Made by a program: the position numbers and the translations under genes. 64,000 nt of DNA from CAZMGB01 sp964565775 (GTDB taxonomy: Bacteria > Chloroflexota > Dehalococcoidia > DSTF01 > JALHUB01): assembly GCA_964565775.1 (NCBI GenBank), contig CAZMGB010000010.1, positions 62,001 through 126,000 on the forward strand. Direction: 5' to 3'. Below the pieces are notes generated by a model, which ran no database searches, was not told the origin of the DNA, and was given only the letters and a program-made list of their open reading frames with translations. This document shows positions 9,319-17,793 of this stretch, one piece after another. Position 1 is the first letter of the stretch; each line of letters opens with the position of its first letter.

Positions 9319-11949
9319 ATGTATGCCTCACCCCTGCTGACCAGGCTCCTTCTCTCCCCGCTGCTGCCCAGGCCGGCGCTGCTGCTCCTGGCGAGGCTGT
9401 CCGCGGCCATCTTGCGGCAGCGAATACATGCGCGCGACCGCCGCCAGGCGCGAACGGTGCGCCCCACTTCGAGGGAGCCGGATGCGGACGCCCTGTACTT
9501 CGCGGAGAGCTATCACGGCGGCGTTACGTTCTGGGACTGGATCGTCCTGCCGGGAGGAGGGCTCTGGCACGCCTTCTGCTCGCCGCTGGTCATCCGGACC
9601 GCGCTGGAGCGGCTGGCCCGCTACCCCTGGTTGCGCACCGTCCTGGAGCTGGATGGCCACACCTATGAGCGGATGGCCCGTGAGGATCCGTCCACCGCCG
9701 CCATGCTGAGGCGGGCGGCCGGCGGCGGTCGCCTGGAGATCGCCAACGGCACCTACGGCCAGCCGCTCGCTCAAACCGTGAGCGGCGAATCGAACATCCG
9801 CCACTTCTACCACGGCCTCACCGCCATCGAGGCCGCCGTCGGCGTGAGAGTACGCTCGTTCCTGGCGGGGGAGCCGCAGTTCTTCCCTCAGGCGCCACAG
9901 GTCATGGCCGGCTTCGGCATCGAGGGGGTAGTGTTTCGCACCCACTGGGCGCCCTTCGGCACCGACCCCGATGAGGACTCGTCGCTCGTGTGGTGGCAGG
10001 GTCCCGACGGGACCCGGATGCCGACGGTCCCTCGGTATCGATTCATGAGCTACGATCTCCAGGCCGCGGAGCACCCCGGCGTTCAGAGCGCCGGCCTCAC
10101 GGGCAGTGATCTCGATACGTGGCCCCTCGAGGCCGTCGCTGAGTTCAGGAATGAGGCCCGGCGGCGGGGCATCCGCTACCCTTTCCTCTGCCGATCGGCC
10201 GATCCCAAGCCGCCCGAGTCTCCTCTGCCGAGCGCCCTGGCGTTGGCGGCGAGGGACGACCTCCGGCAGGTGACGCTCCGCGAGTACTTCGGCCTCCCCC
10301 ACAGCGACGCACCCGTGGTTTCCTTCGCGGGCGATGATATCCCGGCGACCATCCCCTGGGGCCTGGGCGGCGAGCGTCTGCACCGGGAGCAGAACCGGGC
10401 CGAGCGCGAGCTTCTCCTGGCGGAGCGGATCGACGTCCTCGCCTGCTCGCTGGGCGATGTCAGCCAGGAAGAGCGGCTGCGTGCAGCCTGGAAGAGCCTG
10501 TTGCAGGCCCAGCACCACGACATTCACGTTTGTGGCCCCTGGCACTCCCGCCGCCACGGGCGCTCCACCGCCGAGGTGGGCTGCGACCTGGCAGCAGCCG
10601 CCCGGCGGGAGGCTCGGGCAGTCGCCGAGGACGCCCTGCGGAGCCTCGCCTCGCGTGTGGATGCCTCCGCCGCTCGCGGGCGCCCGCTGCTGGTGTTCAA
10701 CCCCTCGCCCTGGCCGAGGCGGGAGTATGTTGAAGCTGGGAACGACGGCCGAGGGTCTGGTGCGCGCGAGGACGGGGACGACGCGCTGTCGCCGGTGGCC
10801 CGCGCAGCCGAGGAGGCACGCAGCACCGGCTTCGTCGTCGACCTCCCGCCGCTGGGCTACCGTCTCGTCGACGAGGGGCGTGGCGAGCCGCGCGCCGCCG
10901 TTCCCCCCGAGCGCGGCCCGGAATTTCGGTTTGCCAACCAGTTCTACTCGGCACGGATCGGCAAAGACGGCGCCCTCTGGCTCGAGGCGGATGGTCGCTG
11001 CCTCATCTCACGCGGCGGCTACTTCACGGTGTACAGGGACGGCGTCTGGCATGACTCAGGCGGATCGCTGGAGTCCATCGAGCTTCGAGAGCAGCAGCCT
11101 GTCTTCTCCCGATATCTGATACAGGGTCGCGTGGCCGATGTCCCCTTCCAGCAGTCTGTGACGATGTACCGGGACCTGCCGCGCATCGAGTTCCGTGTGG
11201 AGTTTGACTTCGGCGACGGCTGCTACCTGGGCCCTCAGATGGCAGACCACATGCCGGAGCTCGCGTACTACGTTCAGGACGAGAAGAAGCTGTGCGCCAA
11301 CTTCGAGTCGCCGCTGCGGCGCGCCTTTTGCGACTCGCCATTTCTCCTCGCCGAGCCGCAGGGCCCGCGAGTAATCGGCCTCAGCCTGCTGGCGCTCGAT
11401 GATGAGGACGGCCGCGGCGTGGCCCTCCTTCACCGGGGAACGCCCGGCTACCACGTCGACCGCGAGGCTGGAGTTGTGCGCAACGTCCTCGCCTGGGGGC
11501 CAAGAGAATGGCTCTACGCCAGCGACGACTCCATCACGCCCGGACGCTCGCGCTACACTGCCCTGCGCGGTCGCCATGTCTATGAGTACGCCGTACTCCC
11601 CTTCTCGTCACGCCTGGAAGCTCTGCGTGCGGCAGTCGACTACGCCATCCCCTGCGCCGTCGTGTCCGCCGGCGGCACGGGGGGCCTGCCCAGCACCGCG
11701 AGCTTGCTGGAAGTGGGACCTGATGGGATACTCTTGAGCGCACTCTTCGTCCAGGGAGGCGCCGTCTATGCGCGACTCTGGAATGCGTCCGATAGGGAGC
11801 GCAGAGCGGCCATTCGCACCGGGGGCCGTCTTCGGACGCGACCACTGTCCCTGTATCTGGAGGAGGTGCCCACCAGCGACGGCCTGTCGTTGCGGCCCTG
11901 GGGGATTCAGACCGTACAGCTTGAGGGGCTGGGACTGACGCCGGCCTAG
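9319..11949 (+). CDS. GH38-like (alpha-mannosidase-related) protein with divergent active site
   Basis: An 876-residue protein divergent from the solute-binding protein gene. The GH38 relationship rests on the overall length, the region FYHGLTAIEAAVGVRV...PQAPQVMAGFGI, the middle-domain motif QAQHHDIHVCGPWHS (matching the family QxHD block), and a beta-rich C-terminal half that resembles the mannosidase C-terminal domains. The usual metal-binding His-x-Asp and the Asp nucleophile motif are not recognisable: the first is replaced by a YHGGVTFWDW segment and the second by LAGEPQFF. The first 30 residues are hydrophobic and Arg-rich, possibly a membrane anchor. The ATG at 9319 avoids an unlikely extension upstream. 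Activity uncertain. Confidence 0.7.
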   Translation: MYASPLLTRLLLSPLLPRPALLLLARLSAAILRQRIHARDRRQARTVRPTSREPDADALYFAESYHGGVTFWDWIVLPGGGLWHAFCSPLVIRTALERLARYPWLRTVLELDGHTYERMAREDPSTAAMLRRAAGGGRLEIANGTYGQPLAQTVSGESNIRHFYHGLTAIEAAVGVRVRSFLAGEPQFFPQAPQVMAGFGIEGVVFRTHWAPFGTDPDEDSSLVWWQGPDGTRMPTVPRYRFMSYDLQAAEHPGVQSAGLTGSDLDTWPLEAVAEFRNEARRRGIRYPFLCRSADPKPPESPLPSALALAARDDLRQVTLREYFGLPHSDAPVVSFAGDDIPATIPWGLGGERLHREQNRAERELLLAERIDVLACSLGDVSQEERLRAAWKSLLQAQHHDIHVCGPWHSRRHGRSTAEVGCDLAAAARREARAVAEDALRSLASRVDASAARGRPLLVFNPSPWPRREYVEAGNDGRGSGAREDGDDALSPVARAAEEARSTGFVVDLPPLGYRLVDEGRGEPRAAVPPERGPEFRFANQFYSARIGKDGALWLEADGRCLISRGGYFTVYRDGVWHDSGGSLESIELREQQPVFSRYLIQGRVADVPFQQSVTMYRDLPRIEFRVEFDFGDGCYLGPQMADHMPELAYYVQDEKKLCANFESPLRRAFCDSPFLLAEPQGPRVIGLSLLALDDEDGRGVALLHRGTPGYHVDREAGVVRNVLAWGPREWLYASDDSITPGRSRYTALRGRHVYEYAVLPFSSRLEALRAAVDYAIPCAVVSAGGTGGLPSTASLLEVGPDGILLSALFVQGGAVYARLWNASDRERRAAIRTGGRLRTRPLSLYLEEVPTSDGLSLRPWGIQTVQLEGLGLTPA

Positions 11950-12053
11950 CGCCGCACGGAGTGTTGGTTTGTGTGCGCGCACAAGGGCCAGATTCCGTCG
12001 TACGCATGCCCTTGGGCACCCCGAAACAGCAGTTGGGAGTAGGAGCACTCGAC

Positions 12054-13043
12054 ATGAGCGCACCGGTCATCGGCTATCACGCCGCCCACGAGCAGTTCAC
12101 CGCAACGGAACTCGTGCGCTTCGCCGTCGCCGCCGAGGAGGCTGGCTTTGAGGCCGTCTGGGTGGCCGATCACTTTCATCCCTGGCAGGAGAACCAGGGC
12201 CACTCTGGCTACGCCTGGATCACGCTTGCAGCCATCGGGCAGCGCACGGAGCGGCTGCTGCTGGGCACGGGCGTGACGTGCCCCATCTACCGCTACCACC
12301 CGGCGCAGGTGGCCCACGCCTTCGCCACGCTGGCCGGGCTTCACCCGGGCAGAGTCTTCCTCAGCGTCGGCACCGGCGAGGCGATCAACGAATACCCCTT
12401 CGCCGGCTTCGGGCCCTACGGGGAGCGGGCCGCCCGCCTGGTCGAGGCCATCGAACTGATCCGCCGGCTATGGTCTGGAGAGTGGGTCGACTTCGAAGGG
12501 CGCTACTTTCGGGCGCGCGGAGCAAAGCTGTACGACAAGCCGCCCGGGCCCATCCCCATCTACGTCGCAGCAGGCGGGCCCCGCAGCTCCCGCCTGGCGG
12601 GAGAGCACGGCGACGGCTGGATCACTACGCAACAGGTGCTTCGCGACCTGCCCGCGGCCTACAAGGCGTTCCGGGAGGGAGCACGCGCCGCATCCAAGGA
12701 CCCCGACCGCATGCCGAAGCTGGCGGAGCTATACGTCTTCCTGGGCGACGAGAGCGAGGCGGTGGATGCTGCGCGCTGCTGGCTGTTCAGCGACGTCGCA
12801 GCCGATGTTCTGTATGTTCCTGACCCGCGAGAGGTACAGCGCGTGGCGGAGGAGAAGGGAGACCCTCGGGCCGTGGCGAGCCGCTGGGTCGTTAGCCGCG
12901 ACCCTCAGGATCACCTGCAGGCGATCCGCTGGCTGGCGGGCCAGGGCATGACCCACATCTTCATCCACGCGCCTCAGCCCGATCAGCAAGCGGTGATTCG
13001 CTTCTATGGGGAGAAGGTGATCCCGCTCCTGGCGGCAGGGTAG
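12054..13043 (+). CDS. F420-dependent LLM-class oxidoreductase, glucose-6-phosphate dehydrogenase-like
   Basis: A 329-residue luciferase-like (bacterial luciferase superfamily) TIM barrel. Features of the F420-dependent G6P-dehydrogenase-like subgroup: IGYHAAHEQF at the N-terminus, VWVADHFHPW (about 35-44), GTGVTCPIYRYHPA (about 74-87), SVGTGEAINEYPF (about 107-119) and AAGGPRSSRLAGEHGDGWI (about 175-193). An AGGAG ribosome site sits 8 bases before the ATG at 12054, so the longer upstream frame was rejected. It precedes the inositol-type operon by 230 bp and may supply hydride transfer to F420 from a sugar phosphate or an alcohol. No cofactor biosynthesis gene is present here. Confidence 0.85.
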   Translation: MSAPVIGYHAAHEQFTATELVRFAVAAEEAGFEAVWVADHFHPWQENQGHSGYAWITLAAIGQRTERLLLGTGVTCPIYRYHPAQVAHAFATLAGLHPGRVFLSVGTGEAINEYPFAGFGPYGERAARLVEAIELIRRLWSGEWVDFEGRYFRARGAKLYDKPPGPIPIYVAAGGPRSSRLAGEHGDGWITTQQVLRDLPAAYKAFREGARAASKDPDRMPKLAELYVFLGDESEAVDAARCWLFSDVAADVLYVPDPREVQRVAEEKGDPRAVASRWVVSRDPQDHLQAIRWLAGQGMTHIFIHAPQPDQQAVIRFYGEKVIPLLAAG

Positions 13044-13127
13044 AGGCCTCGCAGCGACCGCTGGCGCCTCGCCGGGGCAAGCGTCACGAGCGGCACCGCT
13101 CAAGCCGACAACGGGAGGCCCGGCGCA

Positions 13128-13157
13128 TTGACACAGGCCGCGACGCAAGACTAGATT
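13128..13157 (+). promoter_or_regulatory. Candidate sigma70-type promoter before iolB
   Basis: TTGACA at 13128-13133, an 18-base spacer and TAGATT at 13152-13157. Predicted start of transcription is around 13164, which is within a few bases of where the IolB-like reading frame opens, implying a very short or absent leader. The assignment is by consensus only. Confidence 0.5.
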
Positions 13158-13270
13158 GAGGTCGACCAGCCAAGATCCGAGGCACAGCCACGCTCCGCAT
13201 CCGACCCGACGCCAACGGCCAGCACACTCTCACCCCCGGGGACGCCGGATGGAACTACCTGGGTTTCATC

Positions 13271-13996
13271 GTGCGCCGTCTGGCGCCGGGTCAGCAGCTT
13301 TCCATCCCCACCGCTGGCTCCGAGGCCGCCGTTGTGGTGCTGGCGGGTATCGTGGACGTGCGTTCGCCGGCAGGAGAGTGGCCGGCCTTGGGCGGGCGCC
13401 GCGATGTTTTCGATGGCCCTCCCTTCGCGCTCTACCTGCCGCCGGCCGCTGCTGAGGTAGCGGTGTCATCCTCCCAGGGCGCCGCCTTCGCCGTCGGCCT
13501 GACGAAGAGTAACCGGCCCGGCCATCCCCGGCTGATCCGGCCCGAAGACGTAGCCATCGAGCTGCGCGGTGCCGGTAACGCCAGCCGCACCATCTACCAC
13601 GTCATACCCCCGGAGTTCCCCGCCCACAGGCTCTTGCTCGTCGAGGTGCTGACGCCGCCCGGGCACTGGTCCAGCTACCCGCCCCACAAGCACGACCAGG
13701 ATCGGCCACCTGGGGAGGTGGAGCTGGAGGAGATCTACTATCACCGCCAGGACGGCCCTCAGGGCTTCGCATTCCAGCGCGTGTACACGGACGAGCGCGA
13801 CCTCGATGAGACTCTGACGGTGGGCGACGGCGACCTCGTTCTGGTGCCCAGGGGCTATCATGTCGTGGCGCAGGCCTACGGCTACCGGGGCTACTACCTG
13901 AACGTCCTGGCCGGTGACCGGCGTTCCATGGCCGCAACCGATGACGCAGCCCATGCCTGGATCAGGGAGGAGTGGGCGGCGTCGTCGCAGCGCTAG
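13271..13996 (+). CDS. iolB: 5-deoxy-glucuronate isomerase (IolB) family protein, start uncertain
   Basis: Cupin-type isomerase of inositol catabolism (5-deoxy-D-glucuronate to 2-deoxy-5-keto-D-gluconate). The IolB hallmark SSYPPHKHDQD (about 137-147) carries the metal-binding histidines, followed by LEEIYYH (about 155-161), GFAFQRVYTDER, DLVLVPRGYHVV and YYLNVLAGDRR. The coordinates use the first canonical start (GTG 13271), giving 241 residues, but the same frame is open from 13160. Codons from about 13187 onward encode a plausible IolB N-terminus (including AGWNYLGF), so roughly 30 residues are probably missing from this model. No ATG, GTG or TTG exists in that stretch. First gene of the inositol-type operon. 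Confidence 0.85.
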   Translation: MRRLAPGQQLSIPTAGSEAAVVVLAGIVDVRSPAGEWPALGGRRDVFDGPPFALYLPPAAAEVAVSSSQGAAFAVGLTKSNRPGHPRLIRPEDVAIELRGAGNASRTIYHVIPPEFPAHRLLLVEVLTPPGHWSSYPPHKHDQDRPPGEVELEEIYYHRQDGPQGFAFQRVYTDERDLDETLTVGDGDLVLVPRGYHVVAQAYGYRGYYLNVLAGDRRSMAATDDAAHAWIREEWAASSQR

Positions 13997-14036
13997 GGGC
14001 GATCAGCCTCCGCCGGCCTTCCCGAGGAGGCATGCT

Positions 14037-14939
14037 ATGAGCGACAGCACCAGCGCCCCCCGACCCTGGCTCGTCGGCACGTCGCCCATCCTCTGGAACA
14101 ACGACGACCTGCCCGAGCTGACACCGCCCGTCCCCTGGGAGCAGGTCCTTGATGAGGTCGCCTCAGCCGCCTACGACGGGGTTGAGCTTGGGAGCAACGC
14201 CCCCCGCGACGCGGCGGCCCTGCGCGCACAGATGGATCGCCGGGGCCTCGGGCTGGCTGGAGCATTCATCGCCGTGCACCTCCTGGGCGCGACGCCTGAG
14301 GAGGCAGCCGATGGGGCAGCGGAGATGGGGCGCTTTCTCAAGGCCAGCGGCGCCAGCGTCCTCGTAGTCGGCCCGGCCTCCTCGCCCGATCGGCTGGCTT
14401 CCGTCGGCCGGACAACGGGCAACGCCTCTGGCCTCACCGATGGCGAATGGCAGCGGGCGGCCGCCTGCCTGGAACGCGTCGGAGAGGCGTGTCAGCGGGA
14501 GGGCGTCCAGTTGGCCTTCCACAACCACGCCGGCACGATCGTCGAGACCGCTTGGGAGCTGGCGGAGGTCTGCGCCCGTACTGATCCGGCCGTGGTGAAG
14601 CTCTGCCTCGACGTCGGACACTACCTGGTCGGCGGCGGCGACCCCGTGCAGGCGGTCCAGGAGTACGGCCCCAGGATCGCTCACGTCCACCTGAAGGACG
14701 TCGACCCAGGGGTGCTGGGCCGGCTGCGGGCGGGCGAGGGGGGATGGCTGGAGGCGCTACGCTGGCGCGCCTTCTGCGAGCTGGGACGGGGCTGCCTGGA
14801 CGTGGACGGCGTCGTGGAGGGTCTGCGCCGGGCATCGTACCGCGGCTGGGTAGTGCTGGAGCAAGACACAACGTTCCAGGCACCCCTGGAGTCGGCCGTA
14901 CAGGGCCGAGCCGCGTTTCGAGAGGCCGCCGGCTACTAG
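14037..14939 (+). CDS. IolE-like sugar phosphate isomerase/epimerase (inosose dehydratase-like)
   Basis: A 300-residue xylose-isomerase-like TIM barrel. The N-terminal segment SPILWNNDDLPELTPP resembles the inosose dehydratase (IolE) signature with WNNDD. Metal-binding residues are visible in AFHNHAGT (about 158-165), LDVGHYLVGG (about 191-200), HVHLKDVD (about 215-222) and VVLEQD near the C-terminus. A GAGGAGG ribosome site lies 6 bases before the ATG at 14037. It sits between IolB and the split transketolase, supporting a role in inositol or a related cyclitol pathway. A different ketose isomerase is possible because many members of this fold cannot be told apart by sequence alone. Confidence 0.82.
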   Translation: MSDSTSAPRPWLVGTSPILWNNDDLPELTPPVPWEQVLDEVASAAYDGVELGSNAPRDAAALRAQMDRRGLGLAGAFIAVHLLGATPEEAADGAAEMGRFLKASGASVLVVGPASSPDRLASVGRTTGNASGLTDGEWQRAAACLERVGEACQREGVQLAFHNHAGTIVETAWELAEVCARTDPAVVKLCLDVGHYLVGGGDPVQAVQEYGPRIAHVHLKDVDPGVLGRLRAGEGGWLEALRWRAFCELGRGCLDVDGVVEGLRRASYRGWVVLEQDTTFQAPLESAVQGRAAFREAAGY

Positions 14940-14963
14940 GCCAGCCCGGCCGCGAATAGAACT

Positions 14964-15806
14964 GTGAGCGAGGTCACCGTCGAAGAGCTGGGAGAGGTCG
15001 CGCGGCGCATACGCTGCCTCGTCTTGCGCAGCGTGCACCACGCCGGCGCCGGCCACATCGGTGGTCCCCTCTCGGCGGCCGAGATCCTGGCCGTTCTCTA
15101 CTTTCGCGTCCTCCGCATCGACCCGGCGCGCCCGGACTGGCCGGAGCGCGACCGGTTCATCCTCAGCAAGGGACATGGAGCCATCGGCCTCTACTCGGCG
15201 CTGGCCTTGCGCGGCTTCTTCCCCATCGAGGAGCTATCCACCTTCGATGCCATCGACTCTCGCCTCCAGGGTCACCCCGACATGACGATGACGCCCGGCG
15301 TCGAGATGTCGACCGGCTCCCTCGGACAGGGCCTATCGCCGGGTGTGGGCATGGCTTTGGGCGCCAGGCTGCGGGGCCTTTCGTTCCGAACCTGGGTTCT
15401 GCTCGGGGACGGCGAGATACAGGAGGGGCAGGTGTGGGAAGCGGCGGAGGTGGCCGCGCGCTACGCCCTGGAAAACCTGACCGCGATAGTCGACTACAAC
15501 GGGCTACCGCAGTTTACGTGGCCCGATTTCGGTGAACGAGGCCGGCAGCGGCCCACCGCGAACCTGCCGGCCAAGTGGGAGGCATTCGGCTGGCGTGTTC
15601 TCGAGGTCGACGGCCACGATGTCCGATCGCTCCTGGAGGCGTGCGCTTCGGCTCAGGCGACGGCCGGCCGGCCCTCTGTCATCATCGCCCGCACGGTGAA
15701 GGGCAAAGGCGTCTCCTTCATGGAGAACGACTTCATCTGGCACGCCCATCCCCTGTCCGAGGAGGAGCTGCGGCGTGCCCTGCTGGAGCTGGGAGAACAG
15801 CTTTGA
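14964..15806 (+). CDS. Transketolase, N-terminal (TPP-binding) subunit
   Basis: The 280-residue N-terminal half of a split transketolase. Evidence: HHAGAGHIGGPLSAAEILAVLY (about 26-47), SKGHGA (about 70-75), STGSLGQGLSPGVGMAL (about 113-129) and the TPP motif GDGEIQEGQVWEAA...DYN (about 149-183). GTG start at 14964, 24 bp after the IolE-like gene; the stop TGA overlaps the TTG start of the C-terminal subunit, indicating translational coupling. Split transketolases occur in many archaea and some bacteria. In this operon it may rearrange sugar phosphates formed from inositol, or replace the role of the TPP enzyme IolD, which is not seen here. Confidence 0.92.
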   Translation: MSEVTVEELGEVARRIRCLVLRSVHHAGAGHIGGPLSAAEILAVLYFRVLRIDPARPDWPERDRFILSKGHGAIGLYSALALRGFFPIEELSTFDAIDSRLQGHPDMTMTPGVEMSTGSLGQGLSPGVGMALGARLRGLSFRTWVLLGDGEIQEGQVWEAAEVAARYALENLTAIVDYNGLPQFTWPDFGERGRQRPTANLPAKWEAFGWRVLEVDGHDVRSLLEACASAQATAGRPSVIIARTVKGKGVSFMENDFIWHAHPLSEEELRRALLELGEQL

Positions 15807-16759
15807 CCTACGCTGTCGGCGACCGGGTGGCCTTGCGCCAGGTGTTCGGGGAAACGCTGGTCGAACTGGGAGAGACCTACCCCGACCTGCTGGTGCTGGA
15901 CGGAGACCTGGCCAACTCGACCATGGCCGACAGCTTCGCCCAGGCCTACCCTGACCGCTTCCTCGCGATGGGCATCGCGGAGCAGAACATGGCCGGCACG
16001 GCGGCCGGCCTCGCCGCCGTCGGCTTCATCCCCTGGATCTCCACCTTCGCGGCATTCGCCGCAAAGCGAGACCTTGATCAGATCCGCCTCGTCATCGCGC
16101 AACCCGGCCTCAACGTCAAGATCCAGGGCGCCTATTCGGGGCTGCTGACCGGCTTCACGGGCAAAAGCCACCAATCGGTCGAAGACATCGCTGTCTTCCG
16201 CGCCATGCCCAACATGACGGTGCTGGTCCCGGCCGACGCCACGGATGCCCGCCTGGCCATGCGCGCGGCCACGGCCTACCGGGGGCCGGTCTATCTGCGA
16301 ATGACGCGAGACCCAAGCCCGGTGATATTCGGGCCGGATCATCGGTTCGATATCGGCAAGGCGTGCGTCGTGCGTGAGGGCACAGATGTTGCCATCATCG
16401 CCACCGGCGTGCAGACCACGCGCGCCCTCGAGGCGGCCGACATCCTGGCCGCCCAAGGAACCTCCGTACACCTCCTACACGTGTCGACACTGAAACCCCT
16501 CGACGAGGAGGCCGTGGCGGAGGCCGCCGAGCGAACGGGCGCCGTGGTTACGGCGGAGGATCACACCATCATCGGCGGCCTGGGGGGCGCAGTCGCCGAG
16601 GTGCTGGGAGAGCGACGGCCCACGCCCATGCGGCGGGTGGGCCTGCGCGACACTTTCGGCGAGTCCGGCCCCAACGAGGCGCTCCTTGAGAAGTACGGCC
16701 TGACGGCCCGCCACGTCGCGACAGCAGCGCGCGACCTGCTGAAAGCCCTGGGGAGGTAG
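15803..16759 (+). CDS. Transketolase, C-terminal subunit
   Basis: A 318-residue partner of the preceding gene, carrying the pyrimidine-binding and C-terminal transketolase domains. Visible: VLDGDLANST (about 30-39), MGIAEQNMAGTAAGLA (about 57-72), a His-containing GFTGKSHQSVEDIAVFRAMP segment, PADATDA and MTRDPSPV. The start is a TTG at 15803 that shares bases with the TGA of the upstream gene; the long upstream extension in this frame is merely the antiphase of the first subunit. The gene ends 5 bp before the Gfo/Idh/MocA gene. The two halves would assemble into an active heteromeric transketolase-like enzyme. Confidence 0.92.
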   Translation: MTYAVGDRVALRQVFGETLVELGETYPDLLVLDGDLANSTMADSFAQAYPDRFLAMGIAEQNMAGTAAGLAAVGFIPWISTFAAFAAKRDLDQIRLVIAQPGLNVKIQGAYSGLLTGFTGKSHQSVEDIAVFRAMPNMTVLVPADATDARLAMRAATAYRGPVYLRMTRDPSPVIFGPDHRFDIGKACVVREGTDVAIIATGVQTTRALEAADILAAQGTSVHLLHVSTLKPLDEEAVAEAAERTGAVVTAEDHTIIGGLGGAVAEVLGERRPTPMRRVGLRDTFGESGPNEALLEKYGLTARHVATAARDLLKALGR

Positions 16760-16764
16760 CCATC

Positions 16765-17778
16765 GTGAAGGAGTCAATCCGCATCGGCGTCATCGGCGCC
16801 GGCACAATTGGCCAGCGCCACTGCCAGAACCTGGCGCAGCACGTCCCCGGGGCGGAGCTAGCCGGGGTTGCAGACATCGATGAGGCGGCGGCGCGACGCG
16901 CGGCCGCCTTCGGCCGTGGAGCCGTCGCCACGCGGGACTACCAGGAGCTGTTGGGCGATAGCTCCATCCAGGCCGTGGTCGTCGCCTCGCCCAACGATAC
17001 CCACACCCGCGTCGTCGAGGAGGCGGCCCAGGCCGGCAAGCACATCTTCTGTGAAAAGCCCATCGGCCTGGACCTGGCCAGCACGGACGCGGCTCTGGCA
17101 GCGGTCGCCCGGCAGGGCGTCAAGCTCCAGGCCGGATTTCAGCGCCGTTTCGACCCGAGCTATCGCAAGGCGCGGGAACTCATCGCCGCCGGCGAGCTGG
17201 GAGACGTCGAGCTGGTCGTAGCCACCACTCGCGACCCAGAGGCGCGGACGATTGAGCCGATCCGCAAGAGCGGCGGCATGTTCGTCGATACCACCATCCA
17301 CGACCTCGACAGCATCCGCTTTCTCACCGGCCTCGAGGCGGAGGAGGTCTATGTCGCAGGGTCAAATCTCATTCTTCCCGAAGGTGCCGGCGAAGGCCTG
17401 GTGGACACGGCCGTAACCTTGCTGCGGCTGCAAAGGGGAGCGCTGGCCGTCATCACCAATAGCTGGCGGGCGGTGTATGGCTACGACGTCACCATCGAGC
17501 TGATGGGGGCGGCCGGGAAGATCGCGGTCGGGTACGAGCAACACGCGTCGGTGCGACGCTTCACCTCTCAGGGCGTCTGCCACGACCACGTCTACTGGTT
17601 CCTGGAGCGCTTTGAGGAAGCCTTCGTCCAGGAGATCGCCCACTTCGTCGAGTGCGTGGCCCTCGACAAAGAGCCGCAGGCATCGGGCCGGGACGGCCGC
17701 ACGGCGCTCCTGCTGGCGCACGCCGCCGCCCGCTCACTGAGAGAACGACGCCCCGTCTCGGTCGAAGAGATGAGCTAG
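16765..17778 (+). CDS. Gfo/Idh/MocA oxidoreductase, inositol 2-dehydrogenase-like
   Basis: A 337-residue NAD(P)-dependent dehydrogenase. N-terminal Rossmann motif GVIGAGTIGQRH (8-19), the cofactor and substrate motif EKP (about 94-96), GFQRRFDPSY (about 118-127) characteristic of IolG-type enzymes, and the FVDTTIHDLDSIRFL helix with catalytic Asp-x-x-x-His-like residues (about 172-186). GTG start at 16765, 5 bp after the transketolase subunit. Probable reaction: oxidation of myo-inositol (or another cyclitol) to the 2-keto form, giving the substrate of the IolE-like dehydratase two genes upstream. Other polyols cannot be excluded. Confidence 0.88.
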   Translation: MKESIRIGVIGAGTIGQRHCQNLAQHVPGAELAGVADIDEAAARRAAAFGRGAVATRDYQELLGDSSIQAVVVASPNDTHTRVVEEAAQAGKHIFCEKPIGLDLASTDAALAAVARQGVKLQAGFQRRFDPSYRKARELIAAGELGDVELVVATTRDPEARTIEPIRKSGGMFVDTTIHDLDSIRFLTGLEAEEVYVAGSNLILPEGAGEGLVDTAVTLLRLQRGALAVITNSWRAVYGYDVTIELMGAAGKIAVGYEQHASVRRFTSQGVCHDHVYWFLERFEEAFVQEIAHFVECVALDKEPQASGRDGRTALLLAHAAARSLRERRPVSVEEMS

Positions 17779-17793
17779 CCTGCGCGGCGCGAC

